Source of the DNA: Acidobacteriota bacterium
Lineage (GTDB): Bacteria > Acidobacteriota > Terriglobia > Terriglobales > Acidobacteriaceae
Reading direction: 5' to 3'
Length of the DNA: 8,552 bases
Assembly (NCBI GenBank): GCA_021781255.1
Contig: JAJXXG010001040.1
Location: 1 to 8,552 of the forward strand
In this document: one piece after another, positions 1 through 5,926 of the stretch
Numbering within the stretch: the stretch's first letter is position 1
How the letters are laid out: each line of letters starts with the position of its first letter
The notes under the pieces: generated by a model
Databases searched by the model: none
What the model was told of the DNA's origin: nothing
What the model saw: the letters and a program-made list of their open reading frames with translations, nothing else
Position numbers and translations under genes: made by a program

Positions 1-1
1 G

Positions 2-2308
2 CGTCCGTCGAGCAACGCCCTCTATATAGACGGGGTTGACGATAATGATGAGTACACAGGGTTGAGCCGCACTGAGTTGTCGCCGGAGGCCATCAGTGAC
101 TTTCAGGTGGTGAATCACGGCTATGCCGCGCAGGCGGGTGGTTCGGCTGGAGGATCTGTTGACGTAGAGACCCGCGCGGGCGCGAATACGCAACATGGCG
201 ACGCATTCTTCTTTGTGCAGAATGGCGCGCTGAATGGCACGCCTGCGCTGGAGGTTGCGCCCGGCAAGCCGGATGAGAGCCGCATGCGTGCAGGTGTATC
301 AACTGGCGGAGCCTTGCGGCGCGACAAGCTGTTCTACTACGCAGCGGCCGAGCAGGAGATGGCGCGAGGCGAAGAAGCAAGCGACTTTAGCGCAAACAAG
401 GCAGCGGGGATTGATTCCGCATTGCGGCAAAGTGGCCCTCTGCAAGGGTTCCGCCTGCAACAGGGTTTCTATCCTACGACCAATGAAGAGACGGAACTGT
501 CTGGCAGGCTGGATTTCGGCAACAGCGGCAACGGCCTGATGCTGCGCTATGCGCTGACGAACAACAGAGCAGTGAACGATGCCTTTCATATGGACGATTT
601 GACCGATCTGAGTGCGCGCGGCTCTGCATTCTATGACGACAACAGCGTGAATGGGGCATGGAGTGATTCCATTACATCGCACCTGGAGAGCCAGAGCACA
701 TTCGAGGTTGCACAGCGACGCGTGGCTTTGCGGACGGGATCCACGTATGGCCCCGGCGTGGTGGTGACGGGGATAGCGGCATTGGGCACTCCCTATGACG
801 GAAACAGCCGCCGCTATGAAACCCATGTTGATGTGGGAGATGCCCTGATCTGGCAGCACGGCGCGCACCTGATGCAGGCCGGAGCCGCTGTGAGTCATAC
901 CGGACTGCGCGCGGCCGATAGAGATGGATTCGGAGGCCTGTACATTTTTCCTTCGGTCGATGCGCTGGCGGCGGGGCAGGCGGATTTTTACGTGCAGAGC
1001 TTTGGCAATCCGAATACGAACTTTGGCGAACTGCGGAGTTCGGCGTTCGTGCAGGACCATTGGACTCCCTGGCGGAGCCTTGCGCTTGATTTTGGCATGC
1101 GCTACGAGAGCAGTCAGCTTCCGTCGCCGATTCCGGATCATGCTCTGAACCTCAGTCCGCGCTTCGGATTTGCATGGTCTCCGCAGAAGCAGTGGGTGGT
1201 GCGAGGAGGCTTTGGCATTTTCTACGATCGCTATCTGCTGGGGACGATCAACCGCGTGGAAGAATGGAATGGGAAGGGCGCCGAGCAGCAGATTGCCGAA
1301 GGGCAAAGCGCCGCCGCACTCTATCAGTCGTCTACATTCTTCACCAGACCGGATGCGGATATTGCGCCGAGCATATGGCAAGCGCAAAGGTCGCTTGCCA
1401 ATCCATATGCGGAGACTGCATCGCTTGGCTTTGAGCGATCCTTGCCGGGCGACTGGACCATCGGCGGAGAATATCGCTTTGTGCACGGTGTGAAGATGGG
1501 GCGCACGGTAAACAGCAATTTGCTGCCGCCCGTGCAGATGACCGAAGGAGATGCGGGTAGTCTGGGCGTCAGCAATCCCACGCCACAGCAGATTGGGCGG
1601 CTGGTATTTTCTTCGCAGCGCCGGAACCCTCTGTATGATGCGACAAACGAATTCCAGACAGCGGCCAGCTCAAGCTACAACGGCGCTACGGTGACGGTGA
1701 ATCGCCAGTTTACGGAAGATCTGGAACTGATGGCAGGCTATACCTTCGCCAAGACAATCGATGATGCCTCGTACGACGCGGAGCAGCCACAGAACCCATA
1801 TGCGCTGAACCAGGAACGGGCACTGTCTTTGCAGAATCAGCGTCAACGTTTTGTGCTGAGCGGGCTATGGGTGATTGGGCCAGACCTGGATGACGCACAG
1901 AATGCGGCAATGGCTGCCAAACCGAATGCCTTTGAGAGGCTGGTGTACGGATTGGAGTTTGCCCCGATTCTTGTTGCAGGCAGCGGTATGCCTGACAATC
2001 CGCTGACGGGCATGGACAGTGCTGATGAGCATATCTATCCCTTTGCCGCGCGTCCGCTGGGCATGGCGCGAAACAGCATGCTAACGCCAAGCACGCTGGA
2101 TTTTGATCTACGCGTGCTGAAGATGATTCCAATCTGGCGCGGCCACCTGGATGTTGTGGCCGAATCATTCAACTTGCTGAACCGGCAGAACGTGGAGATG
2201 AACAACGATGTCTTCGGATCGAACCTGAGCCCAAGCGCGAACTTTGATACTCCCACGCAGGAGTCGGATCCACGCAGAGTGCAGTTCTCGCTGGACTTTG
2301 AGTACTAA
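2..2308 (+). CDS. TonB-dependent outer-membrane receptor, Oar-like (5' truncated by the window edge)
   Basis: The frame is open from the left edge, so the start lies outside; the TTG at 62 is an internal Leu codon, not a start. 768 residues are visible. The first residues (LYIDGVDDND, about 7-16) are the typical plug-domain segment of acidobacterial Oar/carboxypeptidase-regulatory-like receptors, and the plug ends near GGSVDVETRAG (50-60). The rest is a beta-barrel rich in alternating aromatic strands, with the usual late motif AESFNLLNRQNV (about 720-731). It ends in QFSLDFEY, a C-terminal aromatic strand expected for insertion by the BAM complex. Such receptors import oligosaccharides or other large ligands across the outer membrane using TonB energy. 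Neighbouring glycosidases suggest a sugar ligand, which is inference. No SusD-like partner is in the window. The N-terminal carboxypeptidase-regulatory-like domain and signal peptide, if present, lie to the left. Confidence 0.9.
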   Translation, partial: RPSSNALYIDGVDDNDEYTGLSRTELSPEAISDFQVVNHGYAAQAGGSAGGSVDVETRAGANTQHGDAFFFVQNGALNGTPALEVAPGKPDESRMRAGVSTGGALRRDKLFYYAAAEQEMARGEEASDFSANKAAGIDSALRQSGPLQGFRLQQGFYPTTNEETELSGRLDFGNSGNGLMLRYALTNNRAVNDAFHMDDLTDLSARGSAFYDDNSVNGAWSDSITSHLESQSTFEVAQRRVALRTGSTYGPGVVVTGIAALGTPYDGNSRRYETHVDVGDALIWQHGAHLMQAGAAVSHTGLRAADRDGFGGLYIFPSVDALAAGQADFYVQSFGNPNTNFGELRSSAFVQDHWTPWRSLALDFGMRYESSQLPSPIPDHALNLSPRFGFAWSPQKQWVVRGGFGIFYDRYLLGTINRVEEWNGKGAEQQIAEGQSAAALYQSSTFFTRPDADIAPSIWQAQRSLANPYAETASLGFERSLPGDWTIGGEYRFVHGVKMGRTVNSNLLPPVQMTEGDAGSLGVSNPTPQQIGRLVFSSQRRNPLYDATNEFQTAASSSYNGATVTVNRQFTEDLELMAGYTFAKTIDDASYDAEQPQNPYALNQERALSLQNQRQRFVLSGLWVIGPDLDDAQNAAMAAKPNAFERLVYGLEFAPILVAGSGMPDNPLTGMDSADEHIYPFAARPLGMARNSMLTPSTLDFDLRVLKMIPIWRGHLDVVAESFNLLNRQNVEMNNDVFGSNLSPSANFDTPTQESDPRRVQFSLDFEY

Positions 2309-2362
2309 GAAGACAGCGCTCCGGATCGAACTGCAATCAGATGAAACGCGGCAGCATGAGGC

Positions 2363-3769
2363 TCAACTGCTGAGACCCACGCTGTAACGCGGCCACCTGG
2401 GGCGGATGGAGTGATGATCGACCACGGGTGGCTGGTCGCACTCGCAGGCGATGACGGTGACCGGATCGTCGATGGGCTGCTCCGGCAACCCTGTGATGCG
2501 CAAGGATAATTCGTCTTGCGTGAATGTGACGGGGTGCCCTGTCTTGAGCAGCCTTGCTGAAAGCACACTGGCATGCAGACCGCCCACTGCGACGACGGTG
2601 GGCGGCTGAAAGAAGCGGAGCCACTGGGCTGCTGGTGTGCCGGAGGGCCAGAAGTAAACGTGGATGTACAGGGTGTTTCCCTTGCGAGTGAAGTTTGTGT
2701 AGTTGCCAAAGCTGAGGGCGGCCCCGCCCTGCGTGTCGTAAATGGACTCGCCGTTGACTGAGAGCCACCGGCCGACAGTCTCAAGCGTACGAACCGATTC
2801 GTCCGGTACCGTGCCGTCGGGTTCCGGGCCGATGTTGAGCAGATAGTTGCCGCCCTGCTGTGCGCAGGTGGCGAGGTCCTTGAGGATGCGGCGCGCGGAT
2901 TTCCATTCGTTGTCGGCTTGCTGATAGCCCCAGCCAAGATTCATCGTTTCGCAGGATTCCCATGCGCGCTTGTCGGCCTGGATCTTGTGCTCGGGTGTAG
3001 AAAAGTCTCCATCGAGGCCGTTGCGGTTATTGACGATGATCTCGGGTTGCAGTTCGAAGACCATGCGATTCATGCGATCCGCCTCCCACTGCTCGGGAGT
3101 AAGTGGCTGGGCTACGTCGTACCAGAGGATGTCGATCTTGCCGTAATTCGTCATCAACTCACGAAGCAGGCCGTGTGTGTAATCGACGAAGCGCCTGCGC
3201 GCATTCTCATCGGTGGCGCAGCGCATGCCGTCTGGATGATGCCAGTCCATGAGGGAGTAATAGAAGCCGATGCGCATGCCTGCGGCGCGTGCCGCCTCGA
3301 CGTACTCGCGGACGAGGTCCCGGCCCGGACCCGTTCGGGCGGCGCTGAAGTTGGTGAGCTTTGTATCCCAAAGGCAATAGCCCTCGTGGTGCTTGGTGGT
3401 GAGCACCATATATTTTTGACCAGCACGCCGAGCAAGGCGGACCCACTCCTGCGCGAATCCGGCCCTGGGCTTGAAGTGCTGCGCGAGGAGTTCGTATTGC
3501 GGAATGGGAATGCCCTCCGACTCCATGACCCACTCCTGCTGGCCGATGACGCTGTAAAGCCCGAAATGGATGAACATGCCGAAGCGTGCCGCCTGCCACC
3601 AGGCCAGGCGGCGGGCCCGCGTCTGCTCCTGATAAGCGAGCCTGCCGTGCACGGTGCTGGGCGGGCTGGCTCCAGCCTCCTGTGCTGCGAGGGATGCGGC
3701 CGGGCTGACCAAGGCAGCAGCGGCAGAAGCTTTCATAAAAGAGCGGCGCGAGATCCGATCGAGCGTCAT
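2363..3769 (-). CDS. GH29 alpha-L-fucosidase, Tat-exported
   Basis: 468 residues. It should hydrolyse terminal alpha-L-fucose by the retaining GH29 mechanism. The N-terminus carries a near-ideal twin-arginine signal (SRRSFMK, residues 7-13, then an Ala-rich stretch ending near AAQ, 28-30). GH29 landmarks follow in order: FGMFIHFGLYS (63-73), TTKHHEGY (124-131), FYYSLMDWHHPDG (169-181), IDILWYD (212-218), STPEHKI (257-263), WESCETMN (270-277), GWGY (279-282) and GGNYLLNIGPEPDGT (306-320). Asp218 is the expected nucleophile. The acid/base varies in this family; Glu260 or Glu271 are candidates. A beta-sandwich C-terminal region follows (about 350-448). The start at 3769 is chosen because a GGAGGA ribosome site lies just upstream and it gives the Tat signal at the right place; the frame stays open further upstream, but that stretch overlaps the divergent gene and has no family match. 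It lies between a convergent receptor and divergent hydrolases. Confidence 0.93.
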   Translation of the reverse strand: MTLDRISRRSFMKASAAAALVSPAASLAAQEAGASPPSTVHGRLAYQEQTRARRLAWWQAARFGMFIHFGLYSVIGQQEWVMESEGIPIPQYELLAQHFKPRAGFAQEWVRLARRAGQKYMVLTTKHHEGYCLWDTKLTNFSAARTGPGRDLVREYVEAARAAGMRIGFYYSLMDWHHPDGMRCATDENARRRFVDYTHGLLRELMTNYGKIDILWYDVAQPLTPEQWEADRMNRMVFELQPEIIVNNRNGLDGDFSTPEHKIQADKRAWESCETMNLGWGYQQADNEWKSARRILKDLATCAQQGGNYLLNIGPEPDGTVPDESVRTLETVGRWLSVNGESIYDTQGGAALSFGNYTNFTRKGNTLYIHVYFWPSGTPAAQWLRFFQPPTVVAVGGLHASVLSARLLKTGHPVTFTQDELSLRITGLPEQPIDDPVTVIACECDQPPVVDHHSIRPRWPRYSVGLSS

Positions 3770-3772
3770 GCA

Positions 3773-3778
3773 TCCTCC
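3773..3778 (-). promoter_or_regulatory. Ribosome binding site of the fucosidase
   Basis: On the minus strand this reads GGAGGA, three bases before the ATG at 3769. It decides the start in favour of 3769 over in-frame upstream ATGs such as that at 3793. I found no convincing -35/-10 pair for this gene on the minus strand in the 160-nt divergent gap. Confidence 0.7.
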
Positions 3779-3849
3779 GTTTGGAAAGCGCATGGTAACA
3801 AAGCGTGCCTGGACGAGTGCAGTGCGTTCTCTGCGGAATGCCCGGGAAC

Positions 3850-3860
3850 GAACGATGTTC
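3850..3860. promoter_or_regulatory. Candidate operator, inverted repeat GAAC-GAT-GTTC
   Basis: This is a perfect 4-bp inverted repeat with a 3-nt centre, about 32 bp upstream of the -35 of the rightward promoter. The adjacent octamer CGGGAACG (3843-3850) recurs at 3881-3888, 38 bp away and just before the -35. A second short palindrome, ATCG-TTG-CGAT (3921-3931), spans the -10 end and the start codon. Such small repeats arise by chance, so a regulator site is only suggested by the location in a divergent control region. Confidence 0.25.
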
Positions 3861-3891
3861 TGCCGGCGTGAAAAAAGCTGCGGGAACGCGC

Positions 3892-3922
3892 TTGACATGA
3901 CGTGAGGCGGCACCGGGATAAT
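3892..3922 (+). promoter_or_regulatory. Sigma70-like promoter of the rightward glycosidase genes
   Basis: A perfect -35 hexamer TTGACA (3892-3897) is followed after 19 nt by GATAAT (3917-3922, five of six matches to TATAAT); GGATAA at 3916-3921 would give an 18-nt spacer. A start point about seven bases past the -10 falls at 3929-3930, on the ATG of the next gene, and no Shine-Dalgarno sequence precedes that ATG. The transcript is therefore probably leaderless. The spacer is longer than the 17-nt optimum, so an activator may be needed. Confidence 0.6.
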
Positions 3923-3929
3923 CGTTGCG

Positions 3930-5843
3930 ATGCGATGGCTGACGTACTTCCTACTGATAATGGCAGCAGCGATGCCGTGGGCACAGCAGGCCACGGAGCT
4001 GCCGCGAGTTGCGGACTCTAACAATGCGGCGGGTATCCCGTTTCGCTTTGCCGCGGATGGCCCAGCCGGTCCGGGATGGGCGCGTCCGGATGAGATTGCG
4101 CGGTCGTATTTCCACGAGGACCTGACGGCGCTGTTTGAGCGAACGCTTCGGCTGGATCGCGGGCTGCCGGAGAGGACGGCATTGCGCTGGATCTTCACGG
4201 GGCCGAATGCAGGATTCACGGTGGAGCTGACGTCGAGCTCGGTCCGGATAGCGGAACGCTACTACAACTCGATGGGGTTCTATGGGGGCCAGGGGAACTA
4301 TCCGGTCAAGGAGGTTCTTGCGCTGCAGAAGCAGTTCACTGGCGAAGCGCGCACGGTTACGGTGATTGCGGATGCGCATCTGGCTGTGAGAGTGCTTGTG
4401 AACGGCGTACAGATGTTGGAGGCGCCAATGCTCTTTGACGTGACGCGCCATCAGCTGATGTATGCGGCGCCGCGCACGGCGCATCTGGTTGTTGCAGGAG
4501 TGATGACGAAACCGGAGCAACAGGCCGTCACGGTGACGCTGCGGCCGTCCGAGAAGCACCAGACGATGCTCGGCTTTGGCGGCAGTCCAAGCATTCCGGC
4601 TTATGCGGAACTGAGCGACGCGGGCAAGCGGCAGTACTGGGACATTTTGAAGAGATACAACCTGCTGCTGTCGCGCGAGTATCCGATGGGGACGGCGCTC
4701 AAGCAGGATTTGAGCAATCTGGAAGATCTGCACGATGCGGCGCCACACTACTACGGCGATAACTTCCCGAACGGAGAGGTGTCGAGCTTTGCGTATAGCC
4801 GGCATGTGCTGGCACTGGGCGGGGATGTGGTGTATGAGATGTGGGCGCTGCCGGCATGGGCAACGGCGCCATACCAACGCGCGGGAGTGATTGACGCATG
4901 GAACAAGCCCCTGAAGCGCGCTGCGAATCCGGAGGAGTATGCGCGGATCGTTGTGGAGTATTGCCGGAAGGCGAAGGCGGCGACGGGGCACGCTCCGCTG
5001 ATTGTGGGCATTCAGAATGAAGCTGAGGAGCCACCGGAAGTCTTTGCCCAGATGACACGGACGCTACGGCACAGGCTGGATGAGGCGGGCTTTCAAACGA
5101 CGCAGATCCACATGGCTGACGCGAGCTTTATGTTCCTGGGCATTGGGCGTGCGAAGGAACTCAAGAAAGATTCGGCTGCATGGAACGCGACCGACTACTC
5201 CGCGACACACGAGTACGATTTTCAGGAGTTTCTGGCGAATCCGGACCTTTATGACGCGCGCATGCGCGCCATGCACGAGGCGAGTGCAGGCAAGCCATTT
5301 CTGGCGACGGAGATCTGCATTAACGATCCACATTATCAGGAGCCGTCGTATCGCATTGCTCTGCAGACGGGGCAGCTATATCACAAGAATCTGACCGAGC
5401 TGGACGCTGTGGCGCTGATGTATTGCTGGCTGTTGCTGGATGTGGAACAACCAACATTTGCAGGATCGCGCGCGCTGCTGGAGCCGGACCGGACGCGAGG
5501 CTGGGTGCCGGTGGCCACGAGCTTTCAACTGCGCGTGCTGGGCGCGTACAGCCGGCACGTTCTGAAGGGCATGCAGCGCATTGGCGCTGAGAGCGATGAC
5601 CACGATTTGCTGACGACCGCATTTGCCAGTGACCGTGGCGAGACGCTTGTCCTGCTGAACCGTTCGGTTACGCCGAAGATGGTCAAGGTAGATGGAGCGC
5701 ACGGGGCGTGGGTTCAGATGGAGCGCACGGGGCTGGAAGAGGAGAATGCCGTGGCTGCGCCTGCTGCCGAGGTTGTGGTTCAGCCGGGTGAGATCGTCGT
5801 GCTCTCCACCTATGCATCGCCCACCGCGGACGCGGCGAAATAG
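3930..5843 (+). CDS. Secreted GH30-like glycoside hydrolase (clan GH-A) with N-terminal beta-rich extension
   Basis: 637 residues. A Sec signal peptide is visible (MRWLTYFLLIMAAAMPWA, cleavage probably near 18-19). Residues about 25-200 form a beta-rich region not typical of the minimal family fold. The catalytic barrel starts near MLGFGGSP (213-220), the GFGG opening seen in GH30. IVGIQNEAEE (358-367) places the acid/base at Glu364, after the Asn of the clan GH-A NE pair. HEYD (427-430) fits a substrate-binding His, and FLATEICIND (457-466) places the nucleophile at Glu461. A C-terminal beta-domain follows (about 560-627). GH30 includes glucosylceramidases, beta-1,6-glucanases, xylanases and endo-beta-1,6-galactanases; the subfamily and substrate cannot be told from sequence alone. 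The start is the first ATG, needed for the signal peptide; no ribosome site precedes it. It is the first gene of a rightward set and diverges from the fucosidase. Confidence 0.78.
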   Translation: MRWLTYFLLIMAAAMPWAQQATELPRVADSNNAAGIPFRFAADGPAGPGWARPDEIARSYFHEDLTALFERTLRLDRGLPERTALRWIFTGPNAGFTVELTSSSVRIAERYYNSMGFYGGQGNYPVKEVLALQKQFTGEARTVTVIADAHLAVRVLVNGVQMLEAPMLFDVTRHQLMYAAPRTAHLVVAGVMTKPEQQAVTVTLRPSEKHQTMLGFGGSPSIPAYAELSDAGKRQYWDILKRYNLLLSREYPMGTALKQDLSNLEDLHDAAPHYYGDNFPNGEVSSFAYSRHVLALGGDVVYEMWALPAWATAPYQRAGVIDAWNKPLKRAANPEEYARIVVEYCRKAKAATGHAPLIVGIQNEAEEPPEVFAQMTRTLRHRLDEAGFQTTQIHMADASFMFLGIGRAKELKKDSAAWNATDYSATHEYDFQEFLANPDLYDARMRAMHEASAGKPFLATEICINDPHYQEPSYRIALQTGQLYHKNLTELDAVALMYCWLLLDVEQPTFAGSRALLEPDRTRGWVPVATSFQLRVLGAYSRHVLKGMQRIGAESDDHDLLTTAFASDRGETLVLLNRSVTPKMVKVDGAHGAWVQMERTGLEEENAVAAPAAEVVVQPGEIVVLSTYASPTADAAK

Positions 5844-5860
5844 GGACTGCCAGGCGGACT

Positions 5861-5886
5861 GTGCGTGCATTCGACGCTGCACGCGC
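5861..5886 (+). other. Intergenic RNA hairpin between the GH30-like and six-hairpin genes
   Basis: GTGCGTGCA (5861-5869) and TGCACGCGC (5878-5886) form a 9-bp stem (eight Watson-Crick pairs plus one T-G wobble) around an 8-nt loop. No T-run follows, so it does not look like a classic intrinsic terminator. It could stabilise the upstream mRNA 3' end, partly attenuate transcription, or be fortuitous in GC-rich DNA. Confidence 0.45.
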
Positions 5887-5916
5887 GGCGGATCGCGCTC
5901 GATAGAAGAATGGCAA

Positions 5917-5923
5917 GAGGTGA
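5917..5923 (+). promoter_or_regulatory. Ribosome binding site deciding a GTG start
   Basis: GAGGTGA, a seven-base match to the anti-Shine-Dalgarno complement, ends three bases before the GTG at 5927. It supports GTG over the in-frame ATG at 5966, which would leave only a stub of a signal peptide. Confidence 0.6.
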
Positions 5924-5926
5924 GAT

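Noticed and set aside
62..64. TTG as a start codon of the receptor gene
   Set aside because: The same frame is open to the left edge and already encodes plug-domain sequence (LYIDGVDDND) before it.
299..1486. Long open frame on the minus strand inside the receptor gene
   Set aside because: The translation is rich in Arg, His and Cys with no domain pattern; the plus-strand frame matches a receptor barrel throughout, so this is a shadow of GC-rich codon use.
2138..2400. Repeated 13-mer CGCGGCCACCTGG at 2138-2150 and 2388-2400
   Set aside because: Both copies lie within unrelated coding sequences on opposite strands with no further flanking similarity; probably chance in GC-rich DNA.
2918..3871. 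Plus-strand open frame of 317 codons opposite the fucosidase
   Set aside because: The minus-strand frame carries all GH29 motifs in order; this one is its antisense shadow with no recognisable features.
3770..4219. In-frame 150-codon N-terminal extension of the fucosidase on the minus strand
   Set aside because: It runs antisense through the start of the GH30-like gene, shows no family features, and would bury the Tat signal; the ribosome site at 3773-3778 fixes the start at 3769.
3951..4991. Long minus-strand open frame inside the GH30-like gene
   Set aside because: Arg/His-rich low-quality translation opposite a recognised hydrolase; no start context or family signature.
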